From Planktothrix sp. FACHB-1365 (lineage in GTDB: Bacteria; Cyanobacteriota; Cyanobacteriia; Cyanobacteriales; Microcoleaceae): a stretch of 64,000 nt of DNA. Shown here one piece after another: positions 34,934-44,186 of the stretch. Every line of letters starts with the position of its first letter. Positions within the stretch are counted from its first letter, which is position 1. The stretch covers positions 112,008 through 176,007 of the forward strand of contig NZ_JACJSC010000009.1 in NCBI RefSeq assembly GCF_014697575.1. Direction: 5' to 3'. The translations under genes were made by a program, and so were the position numbers. The notes beneath the pieces are model-generated. The model saw only the letters and a list, made by a program, of their open reading frames with translations. It made no database searches and was not told the DNA's origin.

Positions 34934-35233
34934 ATGACTATTCCGAGTAAAAATTGGGTTGAGCAACTGAAAATTTGTTTAGACTTAGCAAAAACGGTAG
35001 AAACTCATCCTGAAGCTAATCAATGTTTTGATGAACTTTTGACAGCTATTAAAACAGAATCTCCCGAAATGGCAGAATTATTTAACTTAATTTGGCAAGA
35101 TTTGATCTTGGCTCGTCGTGCGGCTTCTTTTTGGGAACAAATGTCAGATGTTGAAAAAGAGATGGCAAGTAATATGATGGAAACGATGACTCAAATGCGA
35201 CAAAATCAGTTAAGGTTAATTCAAGAAATGTAA
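34934..35233 (+). CDS. Small helical protein of unknown function
   Basis: I choose ATG 34934, which follows AAGGAG by 9 nt. A GTG at 34916 would place that ribosome site inside the gene. The 99-residue product is acidic and helical, with the segment FWEQMSDVEKEMASNMMETMTQMRQNQ, and has no membrane segment. I recognise no family. It is followed by a heptamer inverted repeat. Confidence 0.6.
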   Translation: MTIPSKNWVEQLKICLDLAKTVETHPEANQCFDELLTAIKTESPEMAELFNLIWQDLILARRAASFWEQMSDVEKEMASNMMETMTQMRQNQLRLIQEM

Positions 35234-35240
35234 AAAAATA

Positions 35241-35434
35241 CAGTTATCAGTTATCAGTTATTAGTTAACAGCCTAGGGATGTGTCAATAGCCTCCGGTAT
35301 GAACTCGCTTAGGTGCATTTGTACTCAAGAAGTAGATAGTTGATTGGTTCTTAACTCTTGGCTCTTAACTGTTAACTCTTACATTAACTACTAAAAATAA
35401 TAACTGATAACTGATAACTGATAACTGATAACTG
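35241..35434. repeat. Heptamer inverted-repeat element before the K+ channel gene
   Basis: The left arm 35241-35263 (CAGTTAT units ending in TTA) is a perfect 23-bp inverted match to 35398-35420. ATAACTG units then continue to 35434, 11 bp before the channel start. The inner part holds TTAACTCTTGGCTCTTAACT-like repeats. It looks like a mobile or expandable element of the same family as 19281-19403. Confidence 0.8.
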
Positions 35435-35445
35435 ACAATAAATCA

Positions 35446-36291
35446 ATGGCTAAAAAAATTAAGCGTCGCATATTTTTAATTTTAGAAGCAAAAGAACACA
35501 AACAAAGGTTAAGCCGAGCTTGTGAATATTTTTTAATGTTTTTAATTATTGCCAATACTTTAGCTGTTTGTATAGAATCTGTTGAAGAAATTTTTGAAGT
35601 GTATGAATTTTATTTCATTATCTTTAATCGATTTTCTATCGGGGTTTTTACCTTAGAATATCTATTAAGGGTATGGTCATGTACAACCCTTGATAGATAT
35701 CGCCATCCGATTTGGGGAAGACTCCGATATATGGTAACACCCCTAGCGATTATTGATTTAATTGCTTTCTTACCCTTTTATCTCCCTTTTACAAATGCTG
35801 ACCTAAGAAGTATTAAATTATTTGGATTAACTCGATTTTTACAGCTTCTAAAATTAGGTCGTTATTCTCGTGGAATTAAAATTTTAGGTCAAGTGATTCG
35901 CCTGCGTCAGGAAGAACTAATTTTAACCTTAAATATTGTATGTTTTTTATTGATTTCTTCAGCTACCTTAATTTATTTTGTCGAGCATGACGCTCAACCG
36001 GATAAATTTCCAAATATTCCGGCGGCGATGTGGTGGGGGATTATTACGCTAACAACAGTCGGTTATGGAGATGTTTATCCCATTACTCCTTTAGGAAAAA
36101 TATTAGGGGGAATTTTAGCCTTATTAGGGATTGGACTATTTGCCTTACCTGCGGGGTTAATTGCCTCCGGTTTTACTGAAGTGATCACAGCTAATAAAAA
36201 GTGGGCTGAAACTCATGCTCCTAGGGTTTGTCCCCACTGTGGAAAACCTCTGGATGAACAACCGAATAATCAAACCCATCTCAAAGATTAA
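35446..36291 (+). CDS. Voltage-gated-type potassium channel (6TM) with C-terminal zinc ribbon
   Basis: The 281-residue protein has S1-S4-like helices in the first 150 residues, including an arginine/lysine-bearing S4-like segment (RFLQLLKLGRYSRGIKIL). A pore with selectivity filter TTVGYGD near 203-209 follows, then a last helix (GIGLFALPAGLIASGF). The C-terminus has CPHCGKPL, one half of a possible zinc knuckle. It should be a plasma-membrane K+ channel. No ribosome site is clear; the heptamer repeat ends 11 bp before ATG. Confidence 0.88.
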   Translation: MAKKIKRRIFLILEAKEHKQRLSRACEYFLMFLIIANTLAVCIESVEEIFEVYEFYFIIFNRFSIGVFTLEYLLRVWSCTTLDRYRHPIWGRLRYMVTPLAIIDLIAFLPFYLPFTNADLRSIKLFGLTRFLQLLKLGRYSRGIKILGQVIRLRQEELILTLNIVCFLLISSATLIYFVEHDAQPDKFPNIPAAMWWGIITLTTVGYGDVYPITPLGKILGGILALLGIGLFALPAGLIASGFTEVITANKKWAETHAPRVCPHCGKPLDEQPNNQTHLKD

Positions 36292-36357
36292 TCAACGTTG
36301 CACTTATGCTTTAAAATATTTAATATCATTACAGGTAAATCAGGAGGAATTTGAATC

Positions 36358-36588
36358 ATGAGTTTGGAACGAAGACACTTTAGAGGAATGTTTGAACCGA
36401 CGGAAGTGGTTGAACTCCGTCAACTTTGTTTTACCCCCAGTCGCATTTTTGAACCCGGACATTATATTGCTGGGGATTTACCTGATATTGCCTTTAATCT
36501 GGGATTAGTTGATAAATTACCTCCCGTTCGTGGCAAAAGTGCCGAAATTAGTCAACCTTATTCTTCCGATATTGAACATGATCAATGA
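36358..36588 (+). CDS. Small conserved-looking protein upstream of bioF
   Basis: The 76-residue protein starts 8 nt after a perfect AGGAGGAA site. It contains [34 protein letters not shown], a compact globular-looking segment, and has no membrane helix. Its end overlaps the bioF start by 11 bp, so translation is probably coupled. I know no function for it. Its position suggests a tie to biotin synthesis only by linkage. Confidence 0.65.
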   Translation: MSLERRHFRGMFEPTEVVELRQLCFTPSRIFEPGHYIAGDLPDIAFNLGLVDKLPPVRGKSAEISQPYSSDIEHDQ

Positions 36589-37756
36589 TGCTTACGCTTG
36601 GATAGAAAAAGCCCTGGAGACGATTCATAAAGTTGATTGGTATCGTTCTGTTCAAACGGTAGAAAATCAAGCAGGTGCTACCCTAATCCTAGAGGGAAAA
36701 CCCTTGATTAATTTTGCGAGTAACGATTATTTGGGATTAGCCGGAGATCAACGGTTAATTGATGCGGCTATTACAGCAACTCAAGCATTTGGAACTGGAG
36801 TTACGGGTTCTCGATTGTTAACAGGACATCGCCAACTTCATCGAGATTTAGAATTAGCGATCACTCAGTTTAAACAAACAGAGGATGCCATTGTTTTTAG
36901 TTCCGGTTATTTAGCAAATATTGGCACCATTAGTGCTTTAGTTGGACAACGGGATTTAATTTTGTCCGATGAATATAACCACTCCAGTCTCAAAAATGGA
37001 GCGAAAATGAGTGGCGCAACGGTGTTAGAATATCAACATAATAATCCTGAACATCTGCGAGAATTACTAGAAGGAAATCGTCTCCCCTATCGTAAAGCAC
37101 TGATTATTACCGATGGTGTTTTTAGTATGGATGGGGATTTATGTCCTTTACTGGATTTACTCGACATCAGTGAAGAATTTTCCTGTATGTTATTAGTTGA
37201 TGAAGCTCATGCTACGGGAGTTTTTGGAAAAACAGGAGCCGGATGTGTAGAGTATTTTAATTGCACCAGAGAAACCTTAATTCAAATGGGAACCCTGAGT
37301 AAAGCGTTCGGAAGTTTAGGCGGTTATGTAGCAGGTTCGGCGGCACTGATTGATTTTTTAAGAAATCGTGCCCCCAGTTGGATTTACACCACTGGATTAA
37401 GTCCGGCGGATACTGCTGCGGCTTTAGCTGCGATTAATCTTGTGCAAACCGAACCCCAACGGCGAGAACAATTATGGCAAAATGTTGAAACTTTAAAAAC
37501 CTTATTCCAAGAAAAACAACTCCGCTTTAATATCCCCCTTTCTGAATCTCTTTCCCCCATTTTTTGTGTTCCCATCAAAGATGCAGCAACGGTATTAACC
37601 ATCGGACAAAAACTCAAAGATCAAGGAATTTTTGCCGCCGCTATTCGTCCCCCCACTGCTCATACCAGCCGCATTCGGATTTCCTTAATGGCAACTCATA
37701 CCCCCATACAATTACAAACCTTAGTTCAAGTTTTAGCTGAGGTAATTCCTGTCTAA
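36578..37756 (+). CDS. bioF: 8-amino-7-oxononanoate synthase
   Basis: I choose ATG 36578 because the product then starts [13 protein letters not shown], directly before the family-typical [12 protein letters not shown]; the frame is open further upstream. The 392-residue PLP enzyme condenses pimeloyl-ACP/CoA with alanine in biotin synthesis. It has [22 protein letters not shown] glycine loop, [15 protein letters not shown] and the PLP lysine in [17 protein letters not shown]. It overlaps the small gene before it by 11 bp. No other bio gene is present. Confidence 0.94.
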   Translation: MINDAYAWIEKALETIHKVDWYRSVQTVENQAGATLILEGKPLINFASNDYLGLAGDQRLIDAAITATQAFGTGVTGSRLLTGHRQLHRDLELAITQFKQTEDAIVFSSGYLANIGTISALVGQRDLILSDEYNHSSLKNGAKMSGATVLEYQHNNPEHLRELLEGNRLPYRKALIITDGVFSMDGDLCPLLDLLDISEEFSCMLLVDEAHATGVFGKTGAGCVEYFNCTRETLIQMGTLSKAFGSLGGYVAGSAALIDFLRNRAPSWIYTTGLSPADTAAALAAINLVQTEPQRREQLWQNVETLKTLFQEKQLRFNIPLSESLSPIFCVPIKDAATVLTIGQKLKDQGIFAAAIRPPTAHTSRIRISLMATHTPIQLQTLVQVLAEVIPV

Positions 37757-37830
37757 AAATTTCAACTGGGGAATTGCTAAAAGCAGGAAGAGAAACTTTT
37801 ACCCTTGAGATTAAAATATTATCCCCAGAA

Positions 37831-37921
37831 CTTACGCAAAAACCCGGTTTCTGAACCCAAAATCAAGCTTGTCACTCTGAGCCTCAATGAGAAACCGGGT
37901 TTTTTAACCCCTGTGCGTAAG
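37831..37921. repeat. 91-bp inverted-repeat (MITE-like) element after bioF
   Basis: The ends are exact inverted repeats CTTACGCA and TGCGTAAG. Inside, AACCCGGTTTC (37841-37851) is inverted at 37891-37901 and followed by a T-run, so it can also terminate transcription. Related AGAAACC/GGTTTCT palindromes lie at 30964 and 43101. Confidence 0.75.
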
Positions 37922-38077
37922 CCCTGATCTCCATTTTTCTCATAATTTCTGTTAAAATAAAACGATTAGCTGATCAATAGCAGTGTTCAAGGAGTTGTCA
38001 TCCATTAAACTGATATGAAACCGCCAAAAGTATTGATTCTGTCCCCGATTTCCAATTTCCTGTTCCCTGCTAGATCA

Positions 38078-39337
38078 ATGAAACAGATTATTTTAATCCT
38101 AAGTTTAATCACTTCCCTTTCTGCTTGTGCCAATAGTCCCACCGGAAAAGCGATTGAAAATTCCCTAAAAGCTGATCCTTTATTACAAACTAATTCCCCC
38201 GCACCTCAAGCAACAACCGCACCCGTTACTAACCCTGAACCTTCTATTCCGCCTGTTGAACTTCCCAGTGATTTTCCCTCAGAAATTCCCCCCTATCCGA
38301 ACGCAATTTTGCAGACGGTGATGCCTCCTACCCCAGATTCAACGGCGGTGATTACCCTCTGGGAAACAACAGATCCCAGTAATGTTGTTCAGGCTTTTTA
38401 CCAAAAAGAGTTAAAAGCAAAAAACTGGAAAATTATCGAGAATTCGGCTAACGAAACTAGCGATAATCTCAGTGCAGAAAAAGAGAACTTAAAAGTAACC
38501 ATTGCTCAACAACCCAATCCAGAAACTAACGGAAAAACCTATTTTCAAATTCGTTATCAACCGCTTCCGATAGAAACAGCAAGTTCTCCAACTCCCACAC
38601 CAACTCCAACTCCAACCCCAACCCCAACTCCAACCCCAACTTCTAATCCTGAAAAACCCGATAACAATTCTGTTCCGAAAGAGTTAAGTTCCTTGGTGTC
38701 TGATGTTGCCAAATTGGGTATTTTTAAAGCTCCTAATTCTCAAGAAACGGGAACCTTACCTGATCCTAATGGTAAAATTACTCGCAGTCAATATGCCCGA
38801 TGGATTGTAGACGTTAATAATCAATTATATGCCAATAATCCCGCTAAACAAATTCGTTTAGCTGTTCCCAGTAGTGACCCTGTATTTACAGATGTTCCCA
38901 CCACCCATCCTAACTTTGCAGAAATTCAAGGATTAGCAGAAGCGGGGTTAATTCCCAGTCCATTATCAGGAGATAATACGGTTACGAAATTTCGTCCTGA
39001 TTCTAACTTAACCCGTGAAGATTTAATTCGCTGGAAAGTGCCTTTAGATACTCGACAAGCACTACCGAAAGCCAGTCTTGATGCAGTTAAAGAACGCTGG
39101 GGATTTAAGGATACCTCTAAAATTGATGCGGGAGCTTTACCTGCTATTTTAGAAGACTATAATAATGGAGATAATTCCAATATTCGCCGGGTTTTTGGAT
39201 TTACAACTTTATTTCAACCCAAAAAGAACGTAACTCGCGCCGAAGCCGCAGCCACCCTTTGGTTTTTTGGCTTTCAAGGAGAAGGAATTTCAGCCAAAGA
39301 CGCCTTAACTGATACTCCAAAACCCCAACAAAATTAA
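38078..39337 (+). CDS. SLH-domain lipoprotein
   Basis: I choose ATG 38078: the product then begins with a lipoprotein signal MKQIILILSLITSLSAC, with the lipid-modified Cys at 17; an ATG at 38015 adds 21 odd residues. A domain at about 70-165 has PYPNAILQTVMPP and a stress-type alpha/beta pattern. A (PT)n linker of 12 or so Pro-Thr pairs is encoded by a microsatellite near 38590-38640. After that come SLH-like segments (TRSQYARWIVDVNN, FTDVPTTHPNFAEIQGLAEAGLI, TRAEAAATLWFFGF). It should sit in an envelope membrane and bind cell wall. Cyanobacterial SLH domains bind peptidoglycan-linked polymer. Confidence 0.85.
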   Translation: MKQIILILSLITSLSACANSPTGKAIENSLKADPLLQTNSPAPQATTAPVTNPEPSIPPVELPSDFPSEIPPYPNAILQTVMPPTPDSTAVITLWETTDPSNVVQAFYQKELKAKNWKIIENSANETSDNLSAEKENLKVTIAQQPNPETNGKTYFQIRYQPLPIETASSPTPTPTPTPTPTPTPTPTSNPEKPDNNSVPKELSSLVSDVAKLGIFKAPNSQETGTLPDPNGKITRSQYARWIVDVNNQLYANNPAKQIRLAVPSSDPVFTDVPTTHPNFAEIQGLAEAGLIPSPLSGDNTVTKFRPDSNLTREDLIRWKVPLDTRQALPKASLDAVKERWGFKDTSKIDAGALPAILEDYNNGDNSNIRRVFGFTTLFQPKKNVTRAEAAATLWFFGFQGEGISAKDALTDTPKPQQN

Positions 39338-39352
39338 CAAGAGGAGCACCGG

Positions 39353-39868
39353 ATGATTCAGGAATTAGAAGATTTAAAAACCAGTATTTTAGAAGGTCGA
39401 TATCAAGATGCGTTAACCTTGGTTGAACAATTGGATGGCATGAGTAGACAAGCTAAAATTGATGCCATTGAGTCCCAGTTAGTGAGGCTGTTGATTCATC
39501 TTGTTAAAAATCAATTGGAACAGCGATTAACTAATTCTTGGGCGGCATCTATTCGGGGTGCATTAGTGGAGATTAAAAAGTTAAATTTGCAAGATAATCG
39601 AACTTCGACTTATATTCAGCAACAGGAATGGCAATCTTTAATAGAAGATGCTTTAGAATCTGCCATTAGTGATGCTTCTGTAGAAGTTCTCAATGGAGAT
39701 TATACGCCTTTTCAAATCTCAGAAATGGTCAATCGGGAGGCTGTAATTTTAGTCGCTCATCGTTTAATTGATTTAACCTATCGTTTTTCTAAAAAGGAGT
39801 TACCGAATAAAATTAATCAAGCGTTGATAGAATTACCGGGGGGAGTCACCTGGGGGAAGGGTCATTAG
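39353..39868 (+). CDS. DUF29-like protein
   Basis: The 171-residue helical protein contains AIESQLVRLLIHLVKNQLEQR followed by NSWAASIRGALVEIKKL, which parallels the DUF29 core of the gene at 57319 (ITSNLRILLMHLLKYKYQSEKRTNSW...). It follows the SLH lipoprotein gene by 15 bp behind a GAGGAGCACC site and is probably in its transcript. DUF29 is frequent in cyanobacteria and has no known function. Divergence from the core makes the family call moderate. Confidence 0.6.
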   Translation: MIQELEDLKTSILEGRYQDALTLVEQLDGMSRQAKIDAIESQLVRLLIHLVKNQLEQRLTNSWAASIRGALVEIKKLNLQDNRTSTYIQQQEWQSLIEDALESAISDASVEVLNGDYTPFQISEMVNREAVILVAHRLIDLTYRFSKKELPNKINQALIELPGGVTWGKGH

Positions 39869-40039
39869 CGCAACAACAGTTTGATATTGTTAAGTTTAAC
39901 TTATTGATTCCGTTATATTGTTTTGGTTTTTAAAAGATTGTCAGGAAATCTTGATATTTTATTGAAAATTACTCTCAAATAGTTGACGCAATTATGGGGG
40001 TTGTGATAGCATACAAAAAATAGCACCCAAGGGGTTATT

Positions 40040-40201
40040 GTGTCTAAAGGCAAAAATGGCAGCTACAACCCTGATTCTATCGTAAAATATGCTAATTTCC
40101 TGACGAAATTGGGAGGAGACGTGACACGGGTTTTTGGACTGAAACCAGAGGTGCTAGAAAGAGGGGTTGACAAAATACACATTTTGTGCTGTAGACTTTA
40201 A
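40040..40201 (+). CDS. Possible 53-residue protein
   Basis: A GTG start lies 6 nt after AAGGGG. The frame gives MSKGKNGSYNPDSIVKYANF then LTKLGGDVTRVFGLKPEVLE and a CC-containing end. Composition is that of a real small globular helical protein rather than random AT-rich translation. No family is recognised. The rest of the 373-bp gap (39869-40241) shows nothing else. It is convergent with uvrB, 40 bp away. Confidence 0.4.
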   Translation: MSKGKNGSYNPDSIVKYANFLTKLGGDVTRVFGLKPEVLERGVDKIHILCCRL

Positions 40202-40241
40202 AATAGAACTTTCCCCTGTTGCTGGACAGATTGACTCTATC

Positions 40242-42239
40242 CTAATGTCCGATTAGTTTATCGCGTAATTGTTTAATGCGATCGCGGAGTTTAGCGGCTT
40301 CCTCAAATTCTAATTGTTTCGCTGCGGCTTTCATCTGGGTTTCTAACTGAGTAATCACATCGGGAATACTTTCTAACGGTAATTCCTCAAAGGTTTCCAC
40401 CTGTTTTTCTACGGTTTGAGCATTTAACCGTCGAGACACATCCAAAAATTCCAAAATCGAATTACTGGATTTTTTGATAATTTGTTGGGGAATAATCCCA
40501 TGTTCTTGATTATAATTTTGTTGAATCTCTCTTCGTCGGTTGGTTTCCTCAATCGCTTTGCTCATACTTTCCGTTAAATTATCTGCATATAAAATAGCCT
40601 GTCCTCGAATATTTCGCGCCGCACGTCCGATGGTTTGAATTAAAGAACGTTCGGAGCGTAAAAACCCTTCTTTATCCGCATCTAAAATCGCAACTAATGA
40701 CACCTGGGGTAAATCTAATCCTTCCCGTAATAAGTTCACCCCTATTAACACATCAAAGTCCCGATTTTGTAATCCTTGAATAATTTCTATCCGTTCAATA
40801 GACTGAATTTCTGAATGCAAATATCGAACGTTCACCCCTCGGTCTTGTAAATATTCCGTTAAATCTTCCGCCATCCGTTTCGTTAAGGTTGTAATTAAAA
40901 CCCGTTCATCTCGTTCAACTCGCTCTTGAATTTCTCCATATAAATCATCCACCTGTCCTTCCGTTGGACGCACGAACACTTCAGGATCAATAACTCCCGT
41001 CGGACGGAGAATTTGTTCAACGACTTGACCTTGAGATTGTTCAATTTCCCAATCTCCGGGTGTGGCTGATACAAAAATACATTGATTGACTTTTTGCCAA
41101 AATTCTTCGGCTTTCAACGGTCGATTATCCGCCGCACTGGGTAAACGAAACCCATGATCAATTAAAACTTTTTTTCGAGCTTGGTCACCATTATACATTC
41201 CCCGAATTTGAGGAACAGTAACATGAGATTCATCGACGACTAATAACCAATCATTGGGAAAATAATCAATTAAACATTCTGGAGGTTCTCCCGCTTGTCG
41301 TCCAGCTAAATGGCGAGAATAGTTTTCCACCCCATTACAATATCCCACCTCCCGCAACATTTCCAAATCATAACGAGTCCGTTGAGATAACCGTTGTGCT
41401 TCTAATAATTTACCTTGGGTTTCTAATTCAAGAACTCGTTGTTTGAGTTCCTGTTCAATATCATAACAAGCCATTTCTAAGCGATCTTCTGGGGTCACAA
41501 AATGTCGCGCGGGATAAATACTTAATCCGTCTAAACTTTGCAAAACTTCTCCTGTTACCGGATCTATATAACGAATAGCTTCTATTTCATCGCCAAAAAA
41601 CTCAACTCGAATAATTCGATCTTCATAAGCGGGGCCAATTTCTAATACATCTCCTTTGAGACGAAATCTCCCCCGTGTTAATTCCACATCATTGCGAGTA
41701 TATTGAACAGCAACTAATTCCCGTAATAATTCCCGTTGATCAATTTCTTCTCCTACTTGTAGGGGAATAGCGGCTTTTAAATATTCTGCTGGCATTCCTA
41801 ACCCGTAAATACAACTAATAGAAGCCACAACAATTACATCTCGCCGCTCAAATAAAGTTCGAGTGGCGGAATGGCGGAGCATATCAATTTCATCATTAAT
41901 AGAAGCGGTCTTTTCAATATAAGTATCGGTTACGGGAAGATAAGCTTCTGGCTGATAGTAATCGTAATAACTGATAAAATATTCAACGGCATTTTCAGGA
42001 AAAAATGAACGGAATTCGTTACATAATTGGGCGGCTAAGGTTTTGTTATGGGCTAAAACCAAAGTCGGACGACCAATTTTTTCAATCACCGAGGCGATAG
42101 TAAAGGTTTTTCCGGTTCCTGTTGCCCCCAATAGGGTGCTAAAGGGTTGTCCTTCCTTAATATTATGGGTGAGTTTAGCGATCGCTTGGGGTTGATCGCC
42201 CAGGGGTTGAAAGGGAGCTTGAAGTTGAAAGGGGATCAT
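40242..42239 (-). CDS. uvrB: Excinuclease ABC subunit B
   Basis: The 665-residue helicase-like subunit loads at DNA damage with UvrA and then recruits UvrC. Seen are Walker A GATGTGKT, the beta-hairpin [11 protein letters not shown], the helicase motifs and the C-terminal UVR helix pair ([18 protein letters not shown]). I choose ATG 42239, giving [20 protein letters not shown], the normal N-terminus. The frame stays open for 46 more codons upstream, but these come from repeat DNA (42251-42369) and are not coding in homologues. Confidence 0.96.
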   Translation of the reverse strand: MIPFQLQAPFQPLGDQPQAIAKLTHNIKEGQPFSTLLGATGTGKTFTIASVIEKIGRPTLVLAHNKTLAAQLCNEFRSFFPENAVEYFISYYDYYQPEAYLPVTDTYIEKTASINDEIDMLRHSATRTLFERRDVIVVASISCIYGLGMPAEYLKAAIPLQVGEEIDQRELLRELVAVQYTRNDVELTRGRFRLKGDVLEIGPAYEDRIIRVEFFGDEIEAIRYIDPVTGEVLQSLDGLSIYPARHFVTPEDRLEMACYDIEQELKQRVLELETQGKLLEAQRLSQRTRYDLEMLREVGYCNGVENYSRHLAGRQAGEPPECLIDYFPNDWLLVVDESHVTVPQIRGMYNGDQARKKVLIDHGFRLPSAADNRPLKAEEFWQKVNQCIFVSATPGDWEIEQSQGQVVEQILRPTGVIDPEVFVRPTEGQVDDLYGEIQERVERDERVLITTLTKRMAEDLTEYLQDRGVNVRYLHSEIQSIERIEIIQGLQNRDFDVLIGVNLLREGLDLPQVSLVAILDADKEGFLRSERSLIQTIGRAARNIRGQAILYADNLTESMSKAIEETNRRREIQQNYNQEHGIIPQQIIKKSSNSILEFLDVSRRLNAQTVEKQVETFEELPLESIPDVITQLETQMKAAAKQLEFEEAAKLRDRIKQLRDKLIGH

Positions 42240-42250
42240 AAAGGGGAGTA

Positions 42251-42369
42251 GGGGGAGTAGGGGCGAGGTCTTCTCGCCCATCAACAGCCGACAGTCAGTA
42301 GAGACGCGCCTTGGCGAAGCCGGTTCATGCCGTAAGGCTATTGCCGTAAGGCTTTTGGCACGTCTGTAC
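42251..42369. repeat. Two palindromic repeats in the uvrB upstream region
   Basis: GGGCGAG-GTCTT-CTCGCCC at 42261-42279 (preceded by GTAG) is related to the RAYT-linked palindromes. A second element at 42298-42369 starts GTAGAGACGCGCC and ends GGCACGTCTGTAC, inverted with two mismatches in 13. It holds inside a direct pair of GCCGTAAGGCT. The remainder of the gap to 42586 is AT-rich with no further feature. Confidence 0.65.
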
Positions 42370-42586
42370 ACAGCCAACGGTCAACAGTTTTACTTATTAT
42401 GGCAAAAAGAGATTTGTCTCAACGCGCTATTTACTAAAGATCCAGTTTATTTTATAATTTATTTAGCTTTAATCCAAAATTAACACCTAACCCGTCCTTA
42501 ATTATCTCCTTAATTGAGTGAAAGGCTAGGAAAATTTCAATGATGAAATTAATAGCAGGGTTAAGTATAAATTCTAAATTCACCCT

Positions 42587-43072
42587 ATGACAGTTAGCTC
42601 ATCTACGCCCAAAAGGGGGAATGCTGGGAAGCGAACCAGTGGAACAGCAAACTCAAATCAAGATAATAAAACTCAAGCTGATCAGGTTAAAGTAGACCTT
42701 GTTAACAACGAACCAACTACAGATATGAGCCCAGAAAATCAATTAGAGATCGTGGACAAACCTGCAAAAAAAGGCTCTCAAGCCAATACAGCACCGACTC
42801 AAATTCAAGTCGCTTCAACGATGACGTTTATGAACCGTCCCATTGAACATAGCCATCTTGAAATTGCGGGGATGTTATCAGCAAATCGTCCAATTTTTAA
42901 ATCTAATACTCCTAATGATGTGGCGTTCATTCATTTAGAAGATGCGGTGGGAGCCCTAGCAAATCGTCCCATTGAAGCCAGTCATTTGCAAATTACCTCT
43001 ATGGTGATGAACCGTCCTATTGCGACTAATGACATTGATGATCCTGTTACTTTAATGGGATTTTTGGATTAA
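42587..43072 (+). CDS. NRPI-repeat protein of unknown function
   Basis: The 161-residue protein has a disordered, polar first half (S, T, N, K, Q, E). The second half has two homologous units (about 81-106 and 125-150) of the form NRPIExSHLxIxxMxxxNRPI, so the tetrapeptide NRPI occurs four times. It has no signal peptide, membrane segment or cysteine. I know no function. The layout, a variable leader with a repeated rigid motif, could be a scaffold, a peptide-binding partner or a precursor. It ends shortly before an inverted repeat and the converging Uma2 gene. Confidence 0.65.
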   Translation: MTVSSSTPKRGNAGKRTSGTANSNQDNKTQADQVKVDLVNNEPTTDMSPENQLEIVDKPAKKGSQANTAPTQIQVASTMTFMNRPIEHSHLEIAGMLSANRPIFKSNTPNDVAFIHLEDAVGALANRPIEASHLQITSMVMNRPIATNDIDDPVTLMGFLD

Positions 43073-43100
43073 ATCTCAAACTGAATTGTTGTTGTGAACA

Positions 43101-43139
43101 AAATCGGGTTTCTGAACTAAAAAACCAGAAATTCGATTT
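43101..43139. terminator. Inverted repeat between convergent genes
   Basis: AAATCGGGTTTCTG is inverted as CAGAAATTCGATTT around an 11-nt AT-rich loop, with small mismatches. It lies between the NRPI-protein gene and the Uma2 gene and belongs to the GGTTTCTG repeat group. Confidence 0.5.
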
Positions 43140-43142
43140 ATT

Positions 43143-43775
43143 TTATTCGGATAAATTTTGATTATTTGAAAATTCTTGTTGATTAAAATCAACACCTTCA
43201 TAAAGTTCATTAAAATTAAAATGAATATCAAAAGAAGCTAATTTAAACTGTGAGGTTTCTCCTTCATATTCAGTTAAAATCCACTGACTTTTATCATTTT
43301 TAACATATTGCATGACTTTATAGTCTTGTTGAGCAATTAAAATATATTCTTGTAATTCTGGAATAGAACGATAATAAGTAAATTTATCACCTTGATCATA
43401 ATTTTGTGTTGATTTAGATAAAACTTCAGTAATCAACATCGGGTTCATCACAGTTGTTGTTCCTGTTCCACTATAAACGGGAGGACGTTGAATGACCATG
43501 ATATCAGGATAAGTATATTGACGATAACGGGGTATCCACAACCGCACATCCCCAATATAAACATCATAATTTTGTCCTCGGAGTGCAAATTTTAAGTAAG
43601 CTGCAACGTTCAGAGCAATTTTATTATGATTGGTTGTTCCTCCGGTCATGGGGACAATTTCTCCATCTCGATATTCGTGTTTGTAGTCGGCTTGTTCTTC
43701 CCATTCTAAATATTCTTCGGGTGTGTAATAGCGGGTTTGTAACTGAGAACTCATAATCCCCCTTTTTATGATCAC
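43143..43775 (-). CDS. Uma2-family (DUF820) restriction-endonuclease-like protein
   Basis: The 210-residue protein has the DUF820/Uma2 pattern: YTPEEYLEWEEQADYKHEYRDGEIVPMTGGT, then VYIGDVRLWIPRYRQYTYPDIMVI with the nuclease-fold Asp, then PMLITEVLSKSTQNYDQGDKF with the Glu and a downstream Lys region. These are PD-(D/E)XK-fold proteins present in many copies in cyanobacteria, with no settled substrate. Catalytic positions look intact. It stands alone. Confidence 0.9.
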   Translation of the reverse strand: MIIKRGIMSSQLQTRYYTPEEYLEWEEQADYKHEYRDGEIVPMTGGTTNHNKIALNVAAYLKFALRGQNYDVYIGDVRLWIPRYRQYTYPDIMVIQRPPVYSGTGTTTVMNPMLITEVLSKSTQNYDQGDKFTYYRSIPELQEYILIAQQDYKVMQYVKNDKSQWILTEYEGETSQFKLASFDIHFNFNELYEGVDFNQQEFSNNQNLSE

Positions 43776-43843
43776 GTCTTACCTATTTATAGGTTATCAA
43801 AAATTTATTAGATGATCCTGTATGATAGTAGGAGAGATTTTTA

Positions 43844-44047
43844 TTGTCCGATAAAATGTTTGATTTTTTGACCAACCCTTCTGTTATTTTAACTTTGGCG
43901 ATTCTTCATGGTATTATTGGTGCGATCGCCGCTTTTGTCGCTCAACAAAAAGGACGGAGTTATCCTCGATGGTTAATCATTGGATTAATTGGAGGAACAC
44001 CTGCCTTAATTGTAGCCTTATTCTTAAAACCCATTTCAGTAAGTTAG
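43844..44047 (+). CDS. Small two-helix membrane protein
   Basis: The TTG at 43844 has GGAGAG 7 nt upstream; the next ATG (43856) is 19 nt from it, so I keep the TTG. The 67-residue product has two hydrophobic helices (about 14-32 and 44-62) joined by QQKGRSYPRW, a positive loop. It is probably an integral membrane protein of unknown function. Heptamer arrays follow directly. Confidence 0.55.
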   Translation: MSDKMFDFLTNPSVILTLAILHGIIGAIAAFVAQQKGRSYPRWLIIGLIGGTPALIVALFLKPISVS

Positions 44048-44071
44048 TAATTAGGGAACAGGGAAGAGGGA

Positions 44072-44185
44072 ATTACGAATTACGAATTACGAATTACGAA
44101 TTACGAATTACGAATTGGGAATAGTTTTATTAAAAACTAACAAAGCTAACAGTCAACGGTCAACGGTCAACGGTTAACGGTTAAC
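44072..44185. repeat. Two heptamer arrays: ATTACGA x6 and GTCAACG/GTTAACG x5
   Basis: ATTACGA is repeated six times exactly at 44072-44113. GTCAACG occurs three times at 44152-44172, followed by GTTAACG and GTTAAC to 44185. The second array ends one base before the ATG of the M42 peptidase gene, leaving no room for a ribosome site. Confidence 0.9.
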
Positions 44186-44186
44186 A

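Noticed and set aside
44072..44185. Possible CRISPR-like or iteron origin
   Set aside because: Heptamers are tandem without spacers and no DnaA boxes or rep gene are near.
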